From contig JANAVB010003400.1 in NCBI GenBank assembly GCA_029216955.1, forward strand, positions 16,774,051 to 16,838,050: a stretch of 64,000 bases of DNA, given 5' to 3'. Shown piece after piece: positions 33,101 to 44,800 of this stretch. How positions within the stretch are numbered: position 1 is the stretch's first letter; every line of letters starts with the position of its first letter. The translations under genes and the position numbers were made by a program. Origin of the DNA: Iris pallida (taxonomy: Eukaryota; Streptophyta; Magnoliopsida; Asparagales; Iridaceae). The notes under the pieces are model-generated. The model worked only from the letters and a program-made list of their open reading frames with translations, had not been told where the DNA came from and made no database searches.

Positions 33101-33811
33101 TCTTCTCCGGCGTGTTCCCATTTTTCTCCGGCGTGTTCCCCTCCTTCCCCGGCTCCTTGGTGTAGTCTTCCTTCGCCCTCGCCGTCGTTTCCCTCTCGGT
33201 GGTTGCTCGTCTGGTGCTGTGCGGTCTTCGGGATGGACGGGCTCCCCTCTAGGGGGTGTGGCCCCCGCCATGCCACCCCCTGTGGCTCTTTCTCCCTCGG
33301 CTCCTGCTTGGTAGGCCGACCAGCTAGCTCTATTGGGGCTGGCATCTCCGCTGTGTGCTCGGCTGGCCTCCTAGCCGGCCGGGCTCGCCTGGCTTTCCGC
33401 CAGGCCTCCTTCTGTCGCCGCCTCCGGTGGCGTGTGCCCCTTTGGCCCCTGCGTTGCCGCTTTGCCAGGCTGTCTTTTTGCTCCTCTATTGCAATTTTAA
33501 ACTATGTTTTGAATTCTTATGCACCATCTTTGATTGGCGCTGGCCACCTGGCCCTCTACCCCCCTACACATGTCTTTATTGTGCACTCCTCCTCCGCTTC
33601 TTCTCCTGTGCCATCCACTGTCCCCGCACCATCTGTTGCACATTTTCCCCTGCCTCCTTTCGTATTGTGTGACCTCATTCGTTCGTCGGGGGTCGCCTTC
33701 CCCCTCACCTGTCCTCCTGCGCTTCCTCTTTTGCGCCATCTACCTCGCCCGCGCCTAGCTCCCCGGGCGCCATCCATCCGTCTGTGCTCATCACCTCTTC
33801 AGACCTATCCC

Positions 33812-34653
33812 CTATGCCAGTCACCATTGCGAACAAACTCAAAATAGTTCCGCATCCGCCTCGACCCACTCGATCTTTTGCTGAAGTGACTTGACCTGAT
33901 TGATCAAACCAGAACTCTTCAATCATCACCGATGTTGTGCTCCCAGTATTCGAGCAACCACCTTCTGAAGATGTTTATGATATCATTTTGCCTTTCACCC
34001 CAGGCAAACTATCATTCCTATCTGCGCCTTTCTCTCATGTCTTCATCCTTAAGTTCTCTACCAGATGCCCTAAATTATTGCGGGTCCAAGAAGTGATCGC
34101 CAGTTGGGGCCTCAGCTTTGAGTACAGGGTCACCCCGATGGACCCCAAGCACATCCTCTTACAACTATCTTCCGAGGCTAACCATAAGAACATCTTGATC
34201 AGAAGCACCGGCAGGATAGACTCACACCTCATGATAATTGCTAAGTGGTCTCCGAATTTCAACCCGAAAGAAGACTCGGCTATCGTCTCGGCCTGGATCA
34301 CCCTTCCTAGCCTGCCACTGATATGCTTTGTCCCTGCAGCGATGAAGATGATCGCCAACTCCTTTGGGACCTTTGTGGCTGTGGCTGACGAAAATCATAA
34401 CCTCACTAAAGTCAACTACGCTAAAATCTATACGGAGCTTGATTTGTCGAAGGAGCTTCGCACCTACATCCAAATTGTGCTTGGTAGCAAGATGCACTCT
34501 CAACGAATTATCTATGATAATAGCATCATCTATTGTAGGCACTGCCACATAAGAGGCCACTTTATCGACCACTGCTTTCGAGCCCACCATGAACATAAGA
34601 AGAAAGCAACCCAGACGGTCACCCTTCTCAACCGAGAAAACAAAAAGACATGA
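33812..34653 (+). pseudogene. LINE ORF1 (DUF4283, CCHC zinc knuckle), unit 1
   Basis: I take ATG at 33812 (MPVTIANKLKIVPHPPRPTR, then SFAEVT) as the likely old start. Two TGA stops follow closely (one shared with unit 2, one private, where unit 2 has CGA). The open part 33937-34653 has the DUF4283 RNA-binding fold (FILKFST, WSPNFNPKEDS, AWITLPSLPL) and then YCRHCHIRGHFIDHC, a C-x2-C-x4-H-x4-C knuckle, followed by a basic tail. ORF1 proteins coat LINE RNA. A further open stretch (34844-35164) may be the old C-terminal tail in another frame. Confidence 0.8.
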
Positions 34654-35296
34654 ATCTGATCCTCCCCTTACCTGACTCCCATATTTATTTTGATCAGAGC
34701 GCAGATAAATCTCGTGAGCAAGATCAATCCAGAAAAAGGCCCCCGCCACCACTGTCAAAACCCCAAGCATAAACTTAAACTACAAATTTGACATCCTGTC
34801 CCCGGGTCTCATCGAAGACAGCGAGGAGTCGGATAAAGACTAGGTGTCCACTGAGCGCAGACACACTTCAGGAGCGGATGACCCCTCTTCGGAGGAGATT
34901 GCCCAGATATCAAAGAATCTACTACCATCGACCAGCTCTCACCTGAACGACTCTCGTGGAACTTACTCCTCGACAGATACAGTCTTCCCTAATAAAGAAG
35001 ACACCCTCCTTCCCAAACTGGAAGCCCCCTCAAACTCCTTCATCGATCCGTACATACATATTGATTTACTGTCCAACATAGGCATGGAGTGGCCAGGCTA
35101 CAACAAGCTATTGACGCAGGTTTTGCTAGTCCTAGTAACTACTTCGACGCCTTGGCCGAGATAGAAGGAGAAATATACCTGCACCCGCTTGCCGACCCAG
35201 TCGACAACTGCAAGAAAATAGGCCCGAAGGCGACTGAATTAGCGGACTCCAACATTAAAAAAATCCAACAAAAGACGTGCCAGAGAGGTCACGACC

Positions 35297-36907
35297 ATGA
35301 CCAATCGATCTTCCGCTAAGCTCACCACTATCCCCTCCCCCATCACCTCAATACTTAACATCCTACCTCGTGAACAAACCTACCTTGCGAAGATTAAAAT
35401 GTCTCAAGTGAATCCACAACAATGACATTCTGGTGATCATAGAACCTAAAATTAATCCAAAGAAACTCAAGTCAATCCAGCTGCAGTTGGGCTTTCCCTC
35501 TGCTATTACCGGCAGTCATGACATATGGATCCTCCTCGTGGCAGACGTGAAGTACGACATCATCTTCGATACGAGGCAGCCTCTCTCGTGTTGGATGAAA
35601 CACCCCATGTTTCAATCGCGGGCTCTCTTATCCGCCGTCCACGGGAGCTGCGACATCTCCGAGCGCAAGTTGATTTGGGATTCTCTGACCAACATCCACC
35701 TTAGTTGCTCCAACCTCCCATGGCTTTGCGTTGATAACTTTAATGCAATCACTTGCAGGGAGAAGAAATCGGGACGCCGGCCACCTTCCACGTCAGCGAT
35801 GAACGACTTTGCCAACTTTATTTTCAACGCCAACTTGTTACCCTTTCAATTCTCTAGTAGCGCTTTTACTTGATGTAATATGCTGGAAGGCACTAGTTGT
35901 CAATAATCCCACCTTGATCGTTCCTTTATTAACTCGCACTGGTCTAACCTCGAGCTCAATTCCAGACTCACACACCTCAATACCACAGAATTGGATCACT
36001 CCCCGCTCCTCATTGAGATAAGTAGAAAAACCAACCAGCCCAAGAAAAGCTTCCATTTCCTCGCTCTCTGGACCCACCACCCACAACTTAGGGTCATCGT
36101 GTCAAGCACTTGGAGTGGCCTCGACGCCCAGACCCTGTCAAACATGCGGCCGCTAAACTAAAAGCCACCCAAAAAGTGCTCAACAGTTGGATCAATGAAG
36201 CATATGGCGACATCTTCCAGGTTGTTCGCACCGCTGAAGACAATGTTACCCGTACGAAGATTTTGTTCGCTCGCGAGGGCTCTTCTTCGGCTTACGCCTC
36301 CCTCAACATCACCAGAGCACTCCTAAAGTACAACCTTAAAGTCGAGGAGGAATTTTGGAAATAGAAAGCCAGGTTGGCCTGGGACATTGAGGGCAACAAG
36401 AACATGAGCTACTTTTACTCTTGCATCAAAGGACGTAGACAACAACTCAACCTCCACCAGATCACAGATGAGCACGGCCACTCCCTCAAAGACCAACGGA
36501 ATATCCAAGAGGCAGCTTCCTCCTTTTACAAATAGTTGTTTACTAAATATGTCATCCACAAGGATGCGGCCTTCTTGGAAGCTATCTCTCGCTTGATCGA
36601 GGACAACGACAACACCCAGCTACAGCTTCAGCCCACCGATCAAGAGGTCAAATATGTCGTTTGGTCACTGAATGAGCATAGCGCTCCAGGACCGGATGGC
36701 TTCACTGGCGTCTTCTTCAGATCCTGCTGGGATATCATCAAGACTGATATCCACGAGGCGGTCATTGCCTTCTTTCAAGGAACCAGATACCCTAAAGCGA
36801 TCTCGAGTGCCAACCTAATCCTGATCCCTAAGAAGAATAATCCAGAGACCTTCAAAGACTTTCGGCCTCTGAGTATGTGCACGTTTACTAGCAAGATCAT
36901 CTCCAAG
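35297..36907 (+). pseudogene. LINE ORF2 (endonuclease and N-terminal RT), unit 1
   Basis: ATG at 35297 (MTNRSS). The endonuclease region follows (LVIIEPKINPKKLKS, DNFNAITCREKKSG), but a 17-bp deletion near 35372, compared with unit 2, removes the first endonuclease strand (SWNVWGLA) and shifts the frame. The RT part (36536 onward) has HSAPGPDGFTGVFFRSCWD, SSANLILIPKKNNP and FRPLSMCTFTSKIISK, then stops at the inserted LTR before the catalytic FADD box. Stops lie between the blocks. Confidence 0.8.
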
Positions 36908-37343
36908 TGTCACGACTCGTACCCACTTTTCGGGATACGAGTCTGTGTCCAAGCCAGCCTACACCACAGTGTCGGCGGTAGAACGCTGTCTAGCCACAAT
37001 GCTCAAATTACAAATAAATGCTCATTCACAAAATTAAACTAAATTACAATATTCAAATATTTATAATTGATACAAGGTACAATGTCTCACAATCTATAAA
37101 AAACAACTAAATAAACTCAATTATCTAACTAATCTCCAGATTTTGGCCTTCGAGTCTCTATCTTCCCCCGTATGATCCATAGCACAAAAGTATGAACCAC
37201 GTCATCCTCACCTATATCAACGATCCAGTCAGGAAAGGAATTAGTATATTCTAACAGTTGTTCTAATAATTGACCAAATCTATAAAACTGTAAATAATAA
37301 TGAAGTACACGATGGAAAGATAAGCATAAAATCATGGCAAGAA
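36908..37343 (-). repeat. Terminal 436 bp of an LTR, cut by the duplication junction
   Basis: Begins TGTCACGACTCGTACCC directly after LINE RT sequence. It equals the first 436 bases of the full LTR at 55165-58605 and ends at the breakpoint 37343/37344. Confidence 0.85.
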
Positions 37344-37830
37344 CTCCAGTCATCCAAGGAGTTTCCTGAAAATATGACAAGTTCAAGGGGAGTCAGATGT
37401 ATAAAGTCAGTTACTTTGAGTAACAGCAAAGGGGGCATTGGAAACTGTAAACATTTCATGCGCCTAAGAATGGCACCAGTACTCTTTGAACAATACAACG
37501 TCGATAGCCCTGCTTATTTGTGCAGTGTAATTCCTATTTTCAAAGTACACATTTCTATAAATGTACCTATATACTTTGAAGACATGTTGAGTTTAGAACA
37601 TGATCAAAGTATAAGTCATTGCTACAAAACTTCGTGTGAAAAAGAAGTGACAAAAAGAGAAAAGGTGAATTCTACTTCAAAAAAATTTACCTTTTGAAGA
37701 TCGATCCTTTCCCAACTTCTGGCATATTCGAAGAGCAGTATTCTCAACAAGGTGAAGCTCAACCCCTTCACAAGCTTGCACAAATTCGTTGGAATGGTAA
37801 TCAGCGGATGCATAGTTTGAAGTGATCCTG
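37344..37830. other. Start of unit 2; no gene recognised; hairpin at 37660-37697
   Basis: Copy of 14812-15300. The hairpin has one change (GGTGAATT for GGTAAATT) that introduces a mismatch in the stem. Confidence 0.4.
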
Positions 37831-39255
37831 AAAAATCCTATCAAAGTCATGTCCTATTTATAGGGACAAAAACTTATTAGGTGATATACTATGTGACTTT
37901 ATGTTGAGGTAAGATAATCAACTCAACATTAACTGTTTCATGATTTTCTATTCCTGAAATCGCGGATGGCAATTGACTTAGCCTCGATCCAAGTAAATGC
38001 CAGAAACGACCGCCACAAATTTCAAAGACAAAACAAATCTTGAAGGATTTGGTTAAAGCAAGTGACAGCGTGGCAAGTGACCCAATACGTCCAAAGATCC
38101 ATATGATAGAATTCTTTCTCTCTTTCATGCTTCTTGTTCAAAGTATGTCAAAACTTGTTCAAGTTTTAAAATTTTTGAAGGTGGTCCTATAAAAGCATAA
38201 AAATATAAAAAAGAGGCGCATAGGCTTCATGCGTCTAAAGTCTAAAATGTTCAATTGGAAACCGCTAGCTTACCAAGGAAGACTCATGTTCAAAAAATAG
38301 GCCAGATAGACGCATGGTCCATTCAGCCGCATGATATACTTTTGTCTCTTGTGTGAATACACGAGTCTCGAGCTGTGTGCAGTTTTCAGACTGCAAGGAA
38401 GGTGTCAGTGATTTCGTCATCCTCATTATTATACTTTGCCAGCTGTAAACGAAGCAGTCGTATGTGTCTACTTCCAAATCAGGATTTGGCAAAAAATAGT
38501 TGAAAAAGCTATGTGTTCGAGTGTTGATCAATGCATAGTTAATCGAAAGATTATCATTTCCAGCAAGCAATGAGAGAAGCTATGTGTTCCAGTGATGAAT
38601 GATTCATAGTAACTCAAAGAAAAGTCATCATATGCAGTAAGCAATAAGAGAAGCTATGCGTTCCAGTGTTGAATGATTCATAGTGACTCAAAGAAAAGTT
38701 GTTATTTTGCAGTTAGCAACCAATTGCTATGCGATGCTTAGCTAATCTCCATCAAATAGATCATGTGCTGACATGGCAGAGATTCGTGCAACACGTCTCA
38801 AAACATGTAGTGAGCTATACGTGGTTCTCGAACACGTTCACTTCCCACTAACCCCCAAGGCTCATGCGCCTACCCAAACTCATGCGTCTCTGAGGTAGAA
38901 GACAGTATATTTTTTGTACATACCCACATAACTATTCCAGTAAAGAAAAGCTATAAATAGAGGATAGTTCCTTCCTCGTATAGGGAGACATACAGAGGGA
39001 TACACACACAGGGCATAATAAGAAGGAGAGACTACATAAACTGCTTCTTTGCTAAGACCTTTCAGAAAAAAAGAGAGCTTTCAATGATAAAGGTCCCCTT
39101 GCAATTGAAAGTCATCAACCACCGAGCTTCTACAACTTCTGTATCAGATCGTCAACGGAGTAGATAAGTCAAAGTAGACTTAATCTCCATCATCCCAATC
39201 ACCAGATTATTATTGTACTCAAATTTCTTGTTTAAGATTCATGTTATACTCTTTT
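37831..39255 (+). mobile_element. Plus-strand LTR-like fragment, unit 2
   Basis: Copy of 15301-16724, with TATAAATAG at 38952-38960, the 73-bp repeats and the CGCATG-type motifs intact. Confidence 0.45.
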
Positions 39256-40227
39256 TGTCACGACCCGCATCCACTTTTCAGATACAAAATGTATCCAAGC
39301 CCAGCCTACGTCGCAGTGTCGGCGGTAGAATGCTGTCTAATATACACGAGTCATGGCAGTCTAGAATCTCATGGTAATCTATATCTCATCCACAGAATAA
39401 TTAAGACACAACCAAGATCAATGAATAAGACATGAAACTGAACAATAATGAATATAAACTGAATGTATCCAAGAATCAATGTCACGTCCGGTGGACACAA
39501 ATCTACTACCAATAGACGAAAAGAGAAAAGTATATGACATATGCTAACTGAATACAACCTGCTAATCAAGGCGATCTCAACTGTAAAACTCTGTGGTCTG
39601 GTACTGACTCAACCTGCTCAACTGCTCCAGACTCAAACTCGACTAAACCTGAAGAGATCATCTGGTCCTCAGAGGACTAGCAAGATATATAAAAATGAGC
39701 CTTTCTAACAGTTTATCATGCATGAAAATATCCAGACTAAATAAGTAAAACTAAGCAGTGATAAAACACGAATCTGTGCACTGACTAGCATAAATAAACT
39801 GCTGGACGAAGACGAGAGAACTCATGTCAAGATGTCAACGGATAACCAAATTGAATTCTCAAACCCTCGCCCCTAGTGTGGACTCACAGGTTTGATCAAC
39901 TACTAACCCTCGCCCCTAGTGCGGACTCGCAGGTTAGCTTCAGAAATCGCCCTCGTCCCTAATGTGGACTCGCAGGTGTGGACCAATAACTACTAACCCT
40001 CGCCCCTAATGTGGACTCGCAGGTTAGCTTCAAGAATCACCCTCGCTCCTAATGTGGACTCGCAGGTGCAGACAGATATCTACTAACCCTCGCCCCTAAT
40101 GTGGACTCGCAGGTTAGCTTCAGGATTTTAAGACAAGGAGGTATAGCAGTTCAGTTCATGACTTCTCGACCCATGACACGACTCAATCAAGGCACAAGTG
40201 TGAACACGGTCAATAAAATCACAAGAC
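39256..40227 (-). mobile_element. Part of a 'TGTCACGACCC' LTR with minisatellite, unit 2
   Basis: Copy of 16725-17698. The minisatellite lies at about 39865-40130. It is cut by the CACTA end at 40228. Confidence 0.6.
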
Positions 40228-41064
40228 CACTACTAAAATACAGCAATTTGGCGACGGACAATTAGCGACGGATCTTATCCGTCGGTCATAGCGACGGACT
40301 AGTGACTACCTTGTGACGGACTACCGTCAGAAAGCAATGGATAATTTTTTTATTTTTTTGTGTCGAAATTGGTCGCACATCCGTCGCTCATTTGACGAAA
40401 ATTTAGCGACAGATTGATGTCCATCGCTATTATTTCGCATATTTTGGCAGTAAAAACTAGAAAAAATGGCGCAATAAATTAGCGTCTAACTAGCGACGGC
40501 CATTCCGTCGGTAATCTAGTGGCTATTTAGCGACTACCTAGCGACGAATATCCGTCGGTAGTCCGTCGCTAAATACTGTAACCTAGCTTAAATTGAACCG
40601 ACGGGAGGGAGGAATTTTTCATTCCACCCAAAAAGACTCTGTCTTTCTCTCTTCACCCTCTCTCTCTCTCTCTCTCTGGCGGTGAGCTCTCTCCGACGGG
40701 TCACATTCTCCGGCGAAGCTCTCTCCGACGGGTCTCTCTCTCTCAGGTATGCTCTATTTCCCTCTCTCTCTCTCTCTCTCTCTTTCTTTCTCTCTCTGTT
40801 TAGCATAACATATAGGGTTTCGGGTTGGTAGGGGGGTCGACTGTCGCTGGGGTCGACGGGGTGGGGGAAATGGAGTGGGGACGGGGTGGAGGTTATTGAG
40901 GGCGGAGGGCAGGGTAGGGTTTAGGGTTTCGGGGTAGGGGTACGGTTTCGGGTGGGGGGGTCGGCCTTCGCGGGGGCCGACGGTGAGGAGGAAGGGGGAC
41001 GGGGGGTGGATGGTGTTAGGTACAGGGCGGGGGACAGGGGTAGGGTTTAGGGTTTGCTGTCGGA

Positions 41065-41905
41065 CTATCCCTATGAGTATCGGCATCGGGGGTATCGGTA
41101 ATATCGGTGGTTTCTGATCGGAGTATCAAATTTTTTGGTATCGAAAAACAAATAGCTATTAATAAATTATTAATATTAATAATTTTTTAAAGTATCGGCT
41201 GATACCGATACCGATCGGAGTATCGGACTATTCTTATGAGGATGGTTTAATGTATCAGTCGATACTGGTACAGTTTGGCATGTCCCGCTCCGATACTGAC
41301 CGATACCCGATACTGACCGATACCGATCCGATACTATCTGATACCGATACAGTTTGGCATGTCCCGGTATCGGTATCGGACTATCCCTATGAGTATCGGC
41401 ATCGGAGGTGTCGGTAATATCGGTGGTTTTGGATCGGAGTATCAGATTTTTTGGTATCAAAAAACAAATAGCTATTAATAAATTATTAATATTAATAATT
41501 TATTAAAGTATCGGCCGATACCGATACCGATCGGAGTGTCGGACTATTCTTATGAGGATGGTTTAAAGTATCAGCCGATACCGATCCGATACTGCCGATA
41601 CCGGTACAATTTGGCATGTCCCACTCCGATACTGACCGATACCCGATACTGATCGATACCGATCCGATACAGTTTGGCATGTCCCGGTATCGGTATCGGA
41701 CTATCACTATGAGTATCGGCATCGGGGGTATCGGTAATATCGGTGGTTTCGGATCGGAGTATCGAATTTTTTGGTATTGAAAAACAAATAGCTATTAATA
41801 AATTATTAATATTAATAATTTATTAAAATATCGGCCGATACCGATACCGATCGGAGTATCGGACTATTCTTATGAGGATGGTTTAAAGTATCGAGCTATT
41901 CTTAT
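41065..41905. repeat. GATACCG higher-order repeat, unit 2
   Basis: Units begin near 41068, 41381 and 41701; same composition as 22602-23420 with point differences. Confidence 0.85.
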
Positions 41906-41949
41906 GTTTAGTTTGTCTTACGATACAGATTTTTACATCCAAATCGAGG

Positions 41950-42486
41950 ATGAATCGTTGCTTTGTTGATCGTACATGGATGTACAAACGGCAACAAGAG
42001 AGCAGAATTGGTGTGAGTGACGATTTTCAGGCAGGCATGAAAGTATTTCTTAAGTATGCCATGAGCAAAGCTCAGTACATGGACGGTAACAAAATCAAGT
42101 GTCCATGTGTTAATTGTCACAATAGACGTTACGAAGAAGTGGTGACTGTGAGAGATCATTTGACCCGTAAGGGTTTCGTACGTAATTAAGGCCTGTGGTC
42201 ATCACAAGGTGAATTATATTCGGAAAGATAGGCTACGGAAGCTGGTACTTATGCTTTTGATGATAATGCTGCAATGGATGTCCTCGAAGACGACGGATGC
42301 TCTGTTGATTATGGAGACGTGCAAAACCTTGCACGAGATATGGTGTATGATGCGGCAGGGCCTAATTTTGATCCGGAGGATCCTAATTCCGAGGTGAAGG
42401 AGTTCTATGATATGTTTCAGGACGCAGATACTCCTCTATATCCTAGTTGTGAGACTTATTCCGTACTGTCAGTGACGATGCTCATC
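41950..42486 (+). pseudogene. N-terminal part of CACTA transposase, unit 2
   Basis: Same transposase-associated domain as unit 1 (DRTWMYKRQ, KIKCPCVNCHNRR). One private stop, TAA at 42187-42189, lies where unit 1 has TAC (Tyr). The two stops of unit 1 are absent here, and the frame is otherwise open to the LTR junction. Confidence 0.8.
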
Positions 42487-42500
42487 GGAGGAGAAAGAGG

Positions 42501-42518
42501 TCCCCAGCAGAGTTGCCA
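42501..42518 (-). promoter_or_regulatory. Primer-binding site remnant, unit 2
   Basis: TGGCAACTCTGCTGGGGA on the minus strand, one base changed from 7573-7590 at a different position from unit 1. Confidence 0.65.
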
Positions 42519-42521
42519 GCT

Positions 42522-44490
42522 TGTTTGCCATTAAAATATTTGAATTGGAATTTCAACTACAAACAGAACAGTGTTACAATATAGGACCTAGATGTAGTCC
42601 TAGGAGTACACTTTTGTTTTTATCTGGATCCTGTGTCGATGGAGCGAGTGGTAATGCTTTGACTCCGTTGACGATCTGACGACGATTTTAGATTCTCTGA
42701 AGGTATGGGTTGCTCTGGATGTCGGAACGTTCTGAGGGAAAGCGGACGTTGAGTGTCTCTTCTCGTCTCTGTGTGTGTGTATGTATCTCTGTCTCTGTGT
42801 ATGGAAGAAGGAAATGATCCATCTATTTATAAGCAGCAGGTTGGGCTGTTCATGCGCACATATATAGGATGCACCTGTACGTGGGAACGCCACGTGGCTG
42901 GAGCTGTGGGGGCACGTGAATGATGCGCCATGATTTGTGGGTTGAATCCTTCATGCTCTATTTATGGGCTGGCACGTGGCAGCTGAGAGGATTCTTCGGT
43001 TGCTGAGATCTTGGGTGGTTAGCACCCCTTCGTGGACTGAACTGAGTCAAAGGACACGTGGCGTATGTCCGTGACTCAGATCTCGAATTTGGTGGAGAGT
43101 GATCTGACAGGATGAGCCTAGGATTGGACGCATGAGAAGACTTTGGCTCATAACCTTCAGGAGTCACGAACCAGTCTGGGCGTATGGCTTTTAAGGCGCA
43201 TGCAAATCTTCGGGCACATGGCTGCGGAGGCGCATGCGAGTGGTTGGTCGGTCACGTGGCTTGTAACCGTCAGAGGAAAGTAATGATGATGCTGACGTCA
43301 GTGGCGCTTCGTTTTCTGAAAAAGCTGTTGCTGCTCTGTCATCGAGGCATGGCTGCTGTCGTATTAGACTTCAGCATTTAATGCTCTTGATGGGTGATGA
43401 GCTTTTGAGTGGGCACATTGATCTGCATTCCAGTAGGCACATGGGGACGCGTGGGGCGCATCCTTATGAGGTGCTTGGTACTGATGGGCGCGTCTGTATG
43501 ATGCGCGGTATCTGACCGGCATATCCGTTGCATAGCATATCTTCATCGGTCCGACTATTGAGTTTTTCGAGTGATTTAAATAGCCGTTTTGACTTGGCTG
43601 AATTCGAGGAACAGGTTCATCACCATGAATGCAAATTTATTACATGGGATTCGGAGAGCCCGCCACTTGGCACGTTGGTTTGAGTTTGTTTCTCGTTCTT
43701 TCCCGTCTTCTCGAATGAAGATGAATTTCTTTGCTTGAGTACATTCTGTTGACAAGATGCTCCCGAGGGTAAAGATGCATCGAGTTGTCTTCGTACACAC
43801 ACTCGTGAAGGTGACTGTTATATCCAAAAATAGGGATCACGGGCTCCCGATGCAGGCCGAAGGTGCCTGTTGCATCCAAAGATCGGGATGTTCGAGTCCC
43901 GTCTCCGTTATGCTGGAAGAGCTACAGATCGGAATTGTGGTGCTCCTATCTTCCTTGGGCTTTGGAGAACTCTTCCTCATGCTAGAGTGGGGTTGGTTGC
44001 CCACCCTTGTTCTGCTCAATAAATGCTTCATTAGCCAAAGCACTTGATCGGGTTAAAGTAGAGCGCATATGCCGAGACTTCATGATGCGCCTAACTGAGA
44101 TGCTGAAGAGACACGCCTGACTGAAACGCTGAAGAGATGCGCCTAGCTGAGACGCTGAAGAGACGCGTCTGACTGAGATGCTGGAGTGATGCGCCTGACT
44201 GAGACACTGGAGTGATGCGCCTGACGGATGATGCGCCTGCAATGGGGCGCATGGCAGTTGCTGCGCCTGGCTATAGTTTTAGGATCTTTTTTTCGTAAAA
44301 ATTCTCCTTTGTAAATCCTTTCTTTAGACATGTAGTAGATTTTCATATGAAATAAAAACCTTCTTTTGATGTCTATACTTTTGTTGTCCTTTGCTGTGCC
44401 AAGTACTTCGTTTGAGCTCCCTGGCGCATGTAGTGTTAAGCGCATAGGAATTCTGGCCTATAGATGTGCTTGAAATTCCATGCTTCTACA
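42522..44490 (-). mobile_element. Tat-type LTR, unit 2
   Basis: Copy of 24044-26048 (1969 bp). TATA box at 42823-42831; 26-bp array from 44084 to about 44213. Short deletions account for the length difference, one near 43680 that removes part of the segment seen at 25200-25240. Confidence 0.75.
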
Positions 44491-44800
44491 GAGACGGGCT
44501 TCTGTTAACACCTTGGCGTACGAAACTCTAGAATATGCAGTAGTATATCGCTGGCTTCGTCAACCCATGATGAAATCTGCATGCCTTCTCCACGTCATTC
44601 GGTATCAGGATGGTATAATAAGATAGGACAAATTTACATGAGAGGAGTATGGAATCAAGTTGGATGCATAATGAGATAGAATTCAAGGGCGATAAATTTA
44701 GTAAGTGGATGAGATTTCCTAAGACTCCTTAATCCTAACATGTAGGCTCATCTTGGTAATTTAGGTAACCAAAATGAAAAACTGACCTGTATGGGCCACC
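44491..44800 (-). other. Short segment between two LTRs, unit 2
   Basis: Copy of 26049-26358; ends TGTATGGGCCACC. No gene. Confidence 0.35.

Larger units (their letters stand above)
32819..36907 (+). mobile_element. Plant L1-type LINE, truncated by LTR insertion, unit 1
   Basis: A GC-rich leader (to about 33800), ORF1 with DUF4283 and zinc knuckle, and ORF2 with endonuclease and the start of RT. It stops inside RT at 36907, where a TGTCACGACTC LTR begins. The catalytic part of RT and the poly-A end are missing. The same break is in unit 2, so the LTR insertion predates duplication. Confidence 0.88.
14812..37343 (+). repeat. Tandem segmental duplication, unit 1 (22.5 kb)
   Basis: The sequence from CTCCAGTCATCCAAGG at 14812 recurs at 37344 and stays collinear to 37343 and 55602 respectively. 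By eye 96-98% of positions match. Unit 1 is longer mainly because of the 4045-bp element at 18267-22311, a 140-bp tandem duplication at 32821-33100 and a longer CT tract. All other insertions in the nest are shared, so they predate the duplication. Confidence 0.95.
40228..42486 (+). mobile_element. CACTA transposon 5' part, unit 2 (empty site for the Pack-CACTA)
   Basis: Starts CACTACTAAAATACAGC. Subterminal AGCGACGGA repeats run to about 40575, the CT-rich tract is at about 40640-40795 with no insertion, then come the G-rich block and the GATACCG repeat. It ends at the Tat-type LTR. Confidence 0.75.

Noticed and set aside
32957..33847. A 296-codon open frame upstream of LINE ORF1
   Set aside because: In unit 2 the same DNA is open only in pieces across different frames, so it is best read as GC-rich leader.
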